Part shown: in pieces, positions 26,050 through 32,528 of the stretch | Layout: each line of letters opens with the position of its first letter | Position numbering within the stretch: the stretch's first letter is position 1 | Source: Comamonadaceae bacterium | GTDB lineage: Bacteria; Pseudomonadota; Gammaproteobacteria; Burkholderiales; Burkholderiaceae_C | Assembly (NCBI GenBank): GCA_013297925.1 | Contig: JAAFJC010000033.1 | Location: 1 to 35,086 of the forward strand | Length of the DNA: 35,086 nt | Direction of reading: 5' to 3' | Notes under the pieces: generated by a model | Databases searched by the model: none | What the model was told of the DNA's origin: nothing | Seen by the model: the letters and a program-made list of their open reading frames with translations, nothing else | Position numbers and translations under genes: made by a program

Positions 26050-26631
26050 TCAAGTTTTGCTTCGTATAGCGGATTTGGGTCTGAAGGCTTTGCAAACTTC
26101 ATCATGCGTTTCGAGATAAGGGCCACCGATCAAATCAATGCAATAAGGAACGGCTGCGAATATTCCACTCACAGCATGATCACCTGTCTGGATGCCCTCT
26201 AACGTCTCGGCAATGGCTTTGGGTTGACCAGGCAAGTTCAGAATGAGACTTTTGTCACGAATCACGGCGCATTGCCGCGACAAAATCGCTGTCGGTACAA
26301 ATTTCAAACTGATCTGGCGCATCTGCTCGCCAAAGCCGGGCATTTCTTTGTGTGCCACAGCTAATGTGGCCTCGGGTGTCACATCGCGCAGCGCGGGGCC
26401 CGTGCCGCCCGTCGTGAGCACGAGCGAGCAGCCTGCATCCACCAATTCAATCAGCGTTTGGCTGATGCGCTCTTGTTCGTCAGGTATCAGCCGAGGCTCA
26501 AAACTGATCGGGTTTTTCAAGGCTTTCGTCAGCCAGTCTTTCAGAGCTGGCAAGCCTTTGTCTTCATAGACGCCAGTGCTTGCGCGATCACTGACAGAGA
26601 CGATGCCGATTTTTACGGAATCAAAATTCAT
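26050..26631 (-). CDS. mogA: Molybdopterin adenylyltransferase
   Basis: Adenylates molybdopterin before molybdate insertion in molybdenum-cofactor synthesis. The 193-residue protein has KIGIVSVSDRASTGVYEDKG at the start, the substrate loop LTTGGTGPALRDVTPEAT (about 72-89), and LNLPGQPKAIAE. Length and motifs fit MogA rather than the shorter MoaB, though the two are close. It starts three bases after darP ends, on the same strand. Confidence 0.92.
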   Translation of the reverse strand: MNFDSVKIGIVSVSDRASTGVYEDKGLPALKDWLTKALKNPISFEPRLIPDEQERISQTLIELVDAGCSLVLTTGGTGPALRDVTPEATLAVAHKEMPGFGEQMRQISLKFVPTAILSRQCAVIRDKSLILNLPGQPKAIAETLEGIQTGDHAVSGIFAAVPYCIDLIGGPYLETHDEVCKAFRPKSAIRSKT

Positions 26632-26634
26632 CTT

Positions 26635-27279
26635 TTACTCTTCAGAATCATCATCTTCGGGCTCATCTGCGTCATCACCTGCCTGCGCCTGCAAAGCTGC
26701 TTTGACGATTTGGAAGATCTCGCGATAGACCTTGGCTTGGCGCTGTGCTTCTCCTGCGCCGGCATCGGGCACGATCGCTTTTTTAGCTTGGCGGATGAGA
26801 GAGCGTAGGTGCTGGGTGTCCGTCTCGGGATGTTCGGTCATCCATTGCTGGAATGCGCTATCCACGGCAATCAAATCATCGCGCCATTTCTCGGCGCGGT
26901 GCAGCATCAATGTCTCGGTGGCGCTGCCTTTTTTGGCGGCGGTGACGGCGGCTTCAATCGGCGCGGGATCAACCTTTCGCATGAGCTTGCCGATGTATTG
27001 CATCTGGCGGCGCTTGCCTTCGAAATTGCTGATCCGCTTGGCCTCTTGCACGGCGTCAAAAAGCTTCTCGGGCAGATCAAGCTTTTTTAGGCGTGATTCG
27101 GGCAAATCGAGCAATTGGATGCCGAGCTTTTGCAGGGCATCGCTCTCCGCTTTGAGCTTGGCTCGGCTGCCGTCGAATTCGGCTTTGAGCTCCATATCAA
27201 GCTCGCTGCCATCGGCGACGAATTCGCCTTTGACGTAATAGCCATTGGGGCCGCGCCCGGTTTTTTGTCCGCGTGTCAT
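26635..27279 (-). CDS. darP: Dual-action ribosomal maturation protein DarP (YjgA)
   Basis: Assists late assembly of the 50S ribosomal subunit in E. coli. The 214-residue product is mostly helical and charged, with SRLKKLDLPEKLFDAVQEAK, ISNFEGKRRQMQYIGKLMRKVD and RSLIRQAKK, all family hallmarks. The tail is highly acidic (DDADEPEDDDSEE). It forms a tight leftward group with the tautomerase and mogA. In related genomes pmbA/tldE is usually the divergent neighbour; here it is not. Confidence 0.92.
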   Translation of the reverse strand: MTRGQKTGRGPNGYYVKGEFVADGSELDMELKAEFDGSRAKLKAESDALQKLGIQLLDLPESRLKKLDLPEKLFDAVQEAKRISNFEGKRRQMQYIGKLMRKVDPAPIEAAVTAAKKGSATETLMLHRAEKWRDDLIAVDSAFQQWMTEHPETDTQHLRSLIRQAKKAIVPDAGAGEAQRQAKVYREIFQIVKAALQAQAGDDADEPEDDDSEE

Positions 27280-27291
27280 TGGTGTTTTACT

Positions 27292-27480
27292 TTAAGTTCG
27301 CTCAGACCATTGGATGCCACCGGTGGCCCAGTTTTGACGCGGGATGTCGTAAATCAAGATATCCACGCTCTCAGGCTTGGAGCCCAGCGTATCGACCACA
27401 GCTTGGGTGAGTGCTTTCACCAAGGCCGTTTTTTGCTCTGGCGTGCGGCCTTCCATCATTTCAACTTTGAGTGTGGGCAT
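27292..27480 (-). CDS. 4-oxalocrotonate tautomerase family protein
   Basis: Small 62-residue tautomerase. Pro at position 2 becomes the N-terminal catalytic base after Met removal, as in MPTLKVEMMEGRTPEQKTALV, and the Arg after MEG is the usual substrate contact. A ribosome site AGAGGA precedes the ATG. The last Trp-containing strand (NWATGG) fits the family. The physiological substrate is unknown. It is divergent from the dienelactone-hydrolase-like gene, 69 bases away. Confidence 0.88.
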   Translation of the reverse strand: MPTLKVEMMEGRTPEQKTALVKALTQAVVDTLGSKPESVDILIYDIPRQNWATGGIQWSERT

Positions 27481-27549
27481 GGGGTTTGTCCTCTAGGGTT
27501 GGGGCTGTTCGGGTAAGAATATGATGGATTATTTCACGACAGGCGCATC

Positions 27550-28452
27550 ATGCTCAAAACCAACGACCAAATGCTCGAGGCTTCCAGCCTTTTAGACAGC
27601 GCACAAGGCCAAGCGCCTAACCGCCGCACTGTGCTCAAAAGCACCGCGCTTGGCGTGGGCTATGCAGCCACAGCGGGCGTGGCGGTTGCGCAAACCGTCA
27701 TCAAAACCTCATCGGAGGGCCTTGCCGTGGGCGAAGTGATGGTGGATGTGGCGGGCTTCAAAGTGCCAGCCTATGTGGCGCGGCCCGCAGGCAAAACCAA
27801 TCTCCCCGTCGTCTTGGTGATTCAAGAAATTTTCGGCGTGCATGAATACATCGCCGATACAGCGCGTCGCTTTGCCAAAGCTGGCTATTTGGCGATAGCG
27901 CCCGAGCTGTTTGCCCGCCAAGGCGATCCGACCAAATACAACGTGATGGCCGATCTGCAGCGCGAAATTGTCATGAAAGTGCCAGATGCTCAGGTGATGA
28001 CTGATCTGGATGGCATGGTGGCTTGGGCGCGCGCCAATGGCGGCGATGCCAACAAGGTAGCGATTACGGGCTTTTGCTGGGGTGGGCGCATCACTTGGCT
28101 CTATGCGGCGCATAGCAAGAGCGTGAAAGCTGGCGTGGCTTGGTATGGCCGGCTCGTTGGCCAGGCTTCTGAGCTGCAGCCCAAGCATCCTGTGGACTTG
28201 GCTGGCAGTATCAATGGCCCGGTGCTGGGGCTGTATGGCGGCGCCGATGCTGGCATTCCGCTCGATACGGTAGAGCGAATGAAAGCCGCACTTAAAGACG
28301 GCAGCGCGGCCGCCAAGAAGAGCGAATTCGTCGTGTACGACGGCGCGCCACATGCCTTCCATGCGGATTACCGCCCCAGCTTCCGGGCTGAGCCAGCGGC
28401 AGATGGCTGGAAGCGCTGCATTGATTGGTTCAAGGCCAATGGCGTGGCTTGA
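27550..28452 (+). CDS. Dienelactone hydrolase family protein with Tat signal
   Basis: Alpha/beta hydrolase, 300 residues. A twin-arginine signal is visible: NRRTVLKSTALGVGYAATAG, with Arg25-Arg26 and an Ala-rich cleavage region ending AVAQ. The catalytic triad is Cys176 in GFCWGG, Asp233 in GGADAGIP and His268 in GAPHAFHAD. Cys rather than Ser as nucleophile is the hallmark of the dienelactone hydrolase family. Export through Tat is unusual for classical ClcD enzymes, so the substrate probably differs. It pairs divergently with the small tautomerase, another enzyme type used in aromatic-ring degradation; shared function is a guess. Confidence 0.92.
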   Translation: MLKTNDQMLEASSLLDSAQGQAPNRRTVLKSTALGVGYAATAGVAVAQTVIKTSSEGLAVGEVMVDVAGFKVPAYVARPAGKTNLPVVLVIQEIFGVHEYIADTARRFAKAGYLAIAPELFARQGDPTKYNVMADLQREIVMKVPDAQVMTDLDGMVAWARANGGDANKVAITGFCWGGRITWLYAAHSKSVKAGVAWYGRLVGQASELQPKHPVDLAGSINGPVLGLYGGADAGIPLDTVERMKAALKDGSAAAKKSEFVVYDGAPHAFHADYRPSFRAEPAADGWKRCIDWFKANGVA

Positions 28453-28540
28453 GTAAGCCAGAGGGCTTGACAGCTCGTGTAAGCTAGAAATTGTGAAACA
28501 CCACTGAACCCGCCAAACAAACCAGTGGGGCAGGTTTGGG

Positions 28541-28609
28541 GTGATTTTCTAAGCCAAAATATGGCACTAGCTGGCGTATTTACTGCGCGAGCAGCTATCG
28601 TTTTTATAG
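28541..28609 (-). repeat. Dispersed repeat copy J (intergenic, 5' of ZIP gene, inverted)
   Basis: On the minus strand: CGATAGCTGCTCGCGCAG, variable bases, TACGCCAGCTAGTG and a tail ATTTTGGCTTAGAAAATC. It lies between the hydrolase and the ZIP transporter and is the only intergenic copy that points away from the downstream gene. Its head ends 13 bases before the ZIP ATG. Confidence 0.8.
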
Positions 28610-28621
28610 TATTTGACTCTT

Positions 28622-29437
28622 ATGACTCTACTTTCTATCTTGCTCGGCACGTTTGTAGCCGGTGTGGGCAGTGTGCTGGTCGCCTCGATGCTGGTGTATG
28701 GCGTGCTGGCGCGCTATACGCAGCATTTGCTCAGCTTGGCCGCAGGCGCGCTGCTGGCCACAGCTTTCATGCATTTGCTGCCAGAGGCGGTCAACAGCTC
28801 AGCAGGCGCGAAGGAATTGTTTGCCGTGTTGCTTGGCTGCCTGATCTTCTTTTTCTTGCTGGATAAAGCGGAGCTGTATCACCATGGGCACGAGCATGGC
28901 CATGGGCACAGCCATAACGAAAATCATGATCATGCACACCACCAGCATCACCAAGATCACAGCGACGGCAAACGCTCAGGTGGTTGGGCTGTGTTGATCG
29001 GCGACAGCGTGCATTGCTTTGGCGATGGCGTGCTGATTGCCTCGGCTTTCATTGCAGACTTCAGGCTTGGCTTGGTGGCCAGCCTTGCCGTGCTTGCACA
29101 CGAGATACCGCACCACATGGGTGATCTGGTGGTCTTGCGGCAAAACGAGAAGGGCGCTGATCATCAAGCCAACCCCGCTCTGCTCAAGCTCTGTTTGGCA
29201 GGCAGCGTTACTGTGCTTGGTGGAGTGCTCGGCTACTTTTTGGTGGCGCAGCTGCAAGACCTGCTGCCCTACATGCTCGTCATTGCCTCCGGCAGCTTCA
29301 TTTATGTGGCGCTTGCAGATCTGATCCCGCAGTTGCAGAAGCGCTTGTCTTTGCGCGAGACGGCCGCGCAGGTGGCCTGGCTAGCCGTCGGAATCGTGCT
29401 CGTTACTGTGGTGAGCGGCTTGGCTCACGCACACTGA
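28622..29437 (+). CDS. ZIP family metal transporter
   Basis: Inner-membrane divalent-metal (probably zinc) transporter of about 271 residues with around eight membrane segments. The variable loop after segment 3 is very His-rich (about residues 86-115, with HHGHEHGHGHSH). Metal-pathway motifs are HCFGDGVLIASAF and HEIPHHMGDL. A TTG at 28613 would add three residues, but ATG 28622 is preferred. Neither has a ribosome site; a repeat copy lies just upstream. Direction of transport is into the cytoplasm for known members. It converges on pstS with five bases between. Confidence 0.9.
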   Translation: MTLLSILLGTFVAGVGSVLVASMLVYGVLARYTQHLLSLAAGALLATAFMHLLPEAVNSSAGAKELFAVLLGCLIFFFLLDKAELYHHGHEHGHGHSHNENHDHAHHQHHQDHSDGKRSGGWAVLIGDSVHCFGDGVLIASAFIADFRLGLVASLAVLAHEIPHHMGDLVVLRQNEKGADHQANPALLKLCLAGSVTVLGGVLGYFLVAQLQDLLPYMLVIASGSFIYVALADLIPQLQKRLSLRETAAQVAWLAVGIVLVTVVSGLAHAH

Positions 29438-29442
29438 AGCTA

Positions 29443-30438
29443 TCACTTGATTTGGTTGGCCATATTTTTGGCTGTAGCTGGCAAAGGAATCAAGCCTGCT
29501 TGCGAAACCTGCGCATCACCGCTGGCCACGGCTGCTTTGAGAAAAGGCACGGGATTCACGCCGCCTTTTCGCGTGCCAGAGATCACGGCATAGGTGACGG
29601 CACTCATCGGATAGCTGCCTGCGCCAGCGCTTCCATCCAGATCGGCGGATAAGCTGTCAGCACTCCACTTCGCTTGGGAAAGCGCTTCGTTGATAGAGGC
29701 AGCATTCGGCGCGACGAAGCGATCCGCCGCATTGCGCAGCTCGGCAATACCCAAGCCAGCGCGTTGCGCTGCACCCAAGCTGTCGTAGCCAATTGCGCCA
29801 GGCGTGGCCCTTACGGCATCCAGCAAAGCTGCGCCGCCACGCACGCTGCGCCCAGCCAGCTGGGAGAGATTGTTGGTGCCTCCTATGGCTCTGCGCCATT
29901 TGGAATTGCCACGCGAGATATAGGTTGAAAACACGTAGGACTGCCCTGAGCCATCGGCTCGCCAAATCGGTACGATGCCGCGATTCGGTAGCGGCAAGCC
30001 AGGATTAGCCGCCAAGATTTGCGAATGATTCCATTGCGTGATGCCGCCTGTGAAAATATCGCCCAAGATATCACCTGTGAGTTTGATCGGCTTGCCGCCG
30101 AGTTCGGGCAAATTCACGATCACGGCTACAGCCGCTGCGGCCAGAGGCATCTGCCGCAGATTGGCCTGCTGTAAGGCTGCAGCAGTGAGCGGCACATCGG
30201 TGACGCCAAAATCGACCGTGCCCTCCCGTGCTTGTGTCACGCCCGCAGAAGAGCCGCTGGGCTCATAGCGCGCTCCGCCTGATGCTGAGCCGTATTGTGC
30301 TGTCCAGCTGGTCATCACATCTCGCATCAGAGTCGAGCCTGTCCCGATGGTTTGTGCGCTTACATGCGCGCTAAGCAGGCCCATGCATAGGGCTGCGATG
30401 GCAGTGATGCGGTTGGCTGAGAAATGTTGTGTTTTCAT
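29443..30438 (-). CDS. pstS: Phosphate-binding periplasmic protein PstS
   Basis: High-affinity phosphate-binding component of the PstSCAB importer. From the ATG at 30438 the product has 331 residues with a cleavable signal (ITAIAALCMGLLSAHVSA). Ligand-site segments are IGTGSTLMRDVM, GSSAGVTQAREG and WRADGSGQSYVFSTYIS. The open frame extends further upstream but has no signal peptide-like start there. A Pho box lies 20-42 bases before the ATG. The other pst genes are not adjacent: sseA lies upstream and the ZIP gene downstream, so this is an orphan copy or a relocated pstS. Confidence 0.92.
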   Translation of the reverse strand: MKTQHFSANRITAIAALCMGLLSAHVSAQTIGTGSTLMRDVMTSWTAQYGSASGGARYEPSGSSAGVTQAREGTVDFGVTDVPLTAAALQQANLRQMPLAAAAVAVIVNLPELGGKPIKLTGDILGDIFTGGITQWNHSQILAANPGLPLPNRGIVPIWRADGSGQSYVFSTYISRGNSKWRRAIGGTNNLSQLAGRSVRGGAALLDAVRATPGAIGYDSLGAAQRAGLGIAELRNAADRFVAPNAASINEALSQAKWSADSLSADLDGSAGAGSYPMSAVTYAVISGTRKGGVNPVPFLKAAVASGDAQVSQAGLIPLPATAKNMANQIK

Positions 30439-30457
30439 TTGTCGTACTCTTTTCGAT

Positions 30458-30480
30458 GAAATATGACAAGAGTATGACAA
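30458..30480 (-). promoter_or_regulatory. Pho box upstream of pstS
   Basis: On the minus strand TTGTCATACTC is followed directly by TTGTCATATTTC, an 11-base direct repeat of TTGTCAT. This matches the PhoB operator pattern of two TGTCA-type half-sites. It lies 20 bases upstream of the pstS ATG, so PhoB activation under phosphate limitation is likely. Confidence 0.8.
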
Positions 30481-30557
30481 CGAACGCTTTTGAAACTTCA
30501 AAAAACCAAGGGTATTCCAGAAAAAATGCCCCAAAAACGTGAATAAACCCCGTTGGC

Positions 30558-31448
30558 TCAACCTAAAGCAACAGGCAAATCTGCTCGGTGGCTCCATTCG
30601 CTCCAGCTGCCCGCAAAGAGCTGGCTGGGCGGATAGCCTGCGACTGCCATGGCCAGCACATTGGGCACAGCGCTTACGCCCGAGCCGCAGTGGTGAATCA
30701 CTTTGCCAGGATCCCGGTTGCCCAGTAGCGCATCAAATTCAGCTTTGAGCTGCGCTGGGCTTTTGAAGAAGCCTCGGCTGTCAAGGTTCATCGTAAATGG
30801 GCGGTTGAGAGCGCCGGGGATGTGGCCGGCAATCGGGTCAATCGGCTCCATCTCGCCGCGATAGCGGGCGGCGGCGCGAGCGTCGATGATGGTGTGTGAG
30901 CCAGTGCGAGAAGCATTCACTACAAAATCAATAGCAGCTTGCGCAGATTCTATGCCGGCGACTGGGTGTTTTGGCCTTGAAAAATCAGGGGAGGTGGTGT
31001 TTTGACCGCTTTCCACTTTCCCACCCGCAGCCACCCAAGCTTGCAGCCCACCATCCAGCACAGCCACGCGTTCGTGCCCGATCCAATGCAGCATCCACCA
31101 AGCGCGGCCACAATAGTTGCAGCCATTGCGGTCATATACGACGATTTGCGTTTCGGGCGTGATGCCCATCGCGCCTACCCAAGCCGCGAATTTCTCACGA
31201 GAGGGCAGGGGATGGCGGCCACCGCTGGCCTTGTCTGTGGCATCGGTTTTGTCGCTCAGATCCACGTCGAGATCAATGAACGCTGCGCCAGCAATATGCT
31301 GCGCTTCATACGCGGCGCGCGCGGCAGGCGGGTTCATCAAATCACCGCTGCAATCCCAGATTTGCAGTTTGTTAGGTTCGAATCGGCCACTTGCCTGCAT
31401 AGAATCTGCGAGAGCTGCTACAGAAATGAGAGTGTCGTAGGTGTTCAT
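30558..31448 (-). CDS. sseA: Thiosulfate/3-mercaptopyruvate sulfurtransferase (tandem rhodanese)
   Basis: Transfers sulfane sulfur to acceptors. The 296-residue protein has two rhodanese domains: an inactive N-terminal one (about 5-145, with WDCSGDL and YDRNGCNYCGRAWWML) and a catalytic C-terminal one with Cys254 in IHHCGSGVSA. Residues 10-23 (VAALADSMQASGRF) and about 154-176 (with PVAGIESAQAA) are encoded by two copies of the dispersed repeat in opposite orientations. Both are in frame. The second fills the linker between the domains. The start overlaps the DMT permease stop by four bases (ATGA). The ATG is the only reasonable start. Confidence 0.92.
   Translation of the reverse strand: MNTYDTLISVAALADSMQASGRFEPNKLQIWDCSGDLMNPPAARAAYEAQHIAGAAFIDLDVDLSDKTDATDKASGGRHPLPSREKFAAWVGAMGITPETQIVVYDRNGCNYCGRAWWMLHWIGHERVAVLDGGLQAWVAAGGKVESGQNTTSPDFSRPKHPVAGIESAQAAIDFVVNASRTGSHTIIDARAAARYRGEMEPIDPIAGHIPGALNRPFTMNLDSRGFFKSPAQLKAEFDALLGNRDPGKVIHHCGSGVSAVPNVLAMAVAGYPPSQLFAGSWSEWSHRADLPVALG
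30922..30990 (+). repeat. Dispersed repeat copy K (inside sseA linker, antisense)
   Basis: AAATCAATAGCAGCTTGCGC then AGATTC, TATGCCGGCGACTGGG and a tail TTTTGGCCTTGAAAAATCAG. It encodes PVAGIESAQAA on the opposite strand, matching the PVAGIDSARSA in ybiB from copy G. Confidence 0.87.
31381..31431 (-). repeat. Dispersed repeat copy L (inside sseA N-terminus, sense)
   Basis: On the minus strand: TGTAGCAGCTCTCGCAGATTC then TATGCAGGCAAGTGGCCGATTC (each a single run split here only by the variable site). It is read in the same frame as the murI copy: VAALADSMQASGRF aligns without gaps to IAACAGFMPATDHF. The tail is lost or diverged. Confidence 0.75.
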
Positions 31449-32338
31449 CCATGCTCCTCAGGGGGTGTATTAGGAATCGTGCGATTACGCAAAATGGTAG
31501 CCGCAATGCCGCTGCCAATGATCACCAGCATGCCAAGCCAAGCAATCAGTGGCAGCTCGTCGCCAAACACGATCACCCCCAACGCGCTGGCAAACACGAT
31601 ACCGCTGTATTGCAAATTCGCCACCAGCATCGTTGCGCCGCTGGCATAAGCGCGCGTCATGCACAGTTGCCCCACGGAGGCGAGCAAGCCAATCGGCACA
31701 ATCCAAATCGCATGCTTGGCGCTCCAAGGAGAAAAGCCGGTAAACGCGATGCCGCAAACGCCCAGCAGCAGCGAAGCCAGCGCGAAATAAAAGACCACCC
31801 GCGCCTCCGGCTCGCCAGCGCGAGAAAGCGCAGTCACCTGCAAATACGCCAGCGCCGCTGTCATGCCGCTCATCATCCCAATCATGCCCGCCCAAAGTTG
31901 ATTCTGCTCAAACGCAGGCCGCAGCACCAGCACCACGCCGCCAAAGCCGGCTAGCACCGTGGCAAGCAAAGCACCTTGCTGCTCCGCTTTGCCAAACATC
32001 AGCGCCCCGCCCACAAGGAAGGCCGCAATCCAAATGCTGCTCATGTAATTCAAAGTCATCGCGGTGGCCAGCGGCAAATTTTGCAACGCATAAAACCAAG
32101 CCAACAGCGAGAGCGCGCCAATGATGCCGCGCCAAGCATGCATGCCAGGCCGCTGCGTCTTCAGGCTCACGCCTAGCGACTTCGCCCAAGCAAACATGAT
32201 CACAATGCTCACCACGCCCCGATAAGCCACCAACTCCATCGCGTTGTAATGCTCAGCAGCGAATTTCACACAGACACCCATGAGAGCAAAGGCGAATGCG
32301 GCCACGAGCATCCAGAGAGGTTGGCGAGGGTTCTGCAT
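31445..32338 (-). CDS. DMT superfamily (EamA) permease
   Basis: Inner-membrane transporter of 297 residues with about ten membrane segments in two EamA repeats. The first repeat is about residues 8-140 (AFALMGVCVKF to GFGGVVLVLRP), the second about 150-285 (ending LGMLVIIGSGIAATIL). The family exports or imports small metabolites such as amino acids; the substrate is unknown. It overlaps sseA by four bases, so the two are co-translated. The start follows a repeat copy with no clear ribosome site. The C-terminal cytosolic tail is short. Confidence 0.9.
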   Translation of the reverse strand: MQNPRQPLWMLVAAFAFALMGVCVKFAAEHYNAMELVAYRGVVSIVIMFAWAKSLGVSLKTQRPGMHAWRGIIGALSLLAWFYALQNLPLATAMTLNYMSSIWIAAFLVGGALMFGKAEQQGALLATVLAGFGGVVLVLRPAFEQNQLWAGMIGMMSGMTAALAYLQVTALSRAGEPEARVVFYFALASLLLGVCGIAFTGFSPWSAKHAIWIVPIGLLASVGQLCMTRAYASGATMLVANLQYSGIVFASALGVIVFGDELPLIAWLGMLVIIGSGIAATILRNRTIPNTPPEEHG

Positions 32339-32410
32339 TGTTTTTATACGGAAAATCGGCTGATAGCCGGCATAGAATGTGCGCAGAGTGCTATTAAAAA
32401 TAGAGCACTC
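32339..32410 (-). repeat. Dispersed repeat copy M (intergenic, 5' of DMT permease)
   Basis: On the minus strand: TTTAATAGCACTCTGCGCAC, ATTC, TATGCCGGC, then CTATCAGCCGATTTTCC and ATAAAAA, ending next to the ATG of the permease. A hairpin at its head pairs GAGTGCT (32386-32392) with AGCACTC (32404-32410). The tail closely matches copy D. Same orientation as the gene. Confidence 0.82.
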
Positions 32411-32491
32411 GATGGTTAGTCAATCGATGCTTTATTGTATCGGCACGCCGGCACTCATCCCGCGAAATGAGGCCACACGCGTGAGAACGCT

Positions 32492-32511
32492 CCTAGCGGC
32501 TGCCGGCTAGG
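32492..32511. terminator. Weak hairpin after the cytochrome gene
   Basis: CCTAGC (32492-32497) pairs with GCTAGG (32506-32511) around an 8-base G/C-rich loop, 18 bases beyond the stop of the leftward cytochrome gene. No T-run follows, so only a weak or Rho-assisted terminator is possible. Confidence 0.3.
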
Positions 32512-32528
32512 CCACCCGCAATCAGCCT

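Noticed and set aside
29609-29632. Repeat-like GGATAGCTGCCTGCGCCAGC in pstS
   Set aside because: It encodes a conserved PstS segment (GAGSYPMS) and lacks the second half of the element.
30439-30597. Longer N-terminus for PstS
   Set aside because: The extension would precede the signal peptide and cover the Pho box and the end of sseA.
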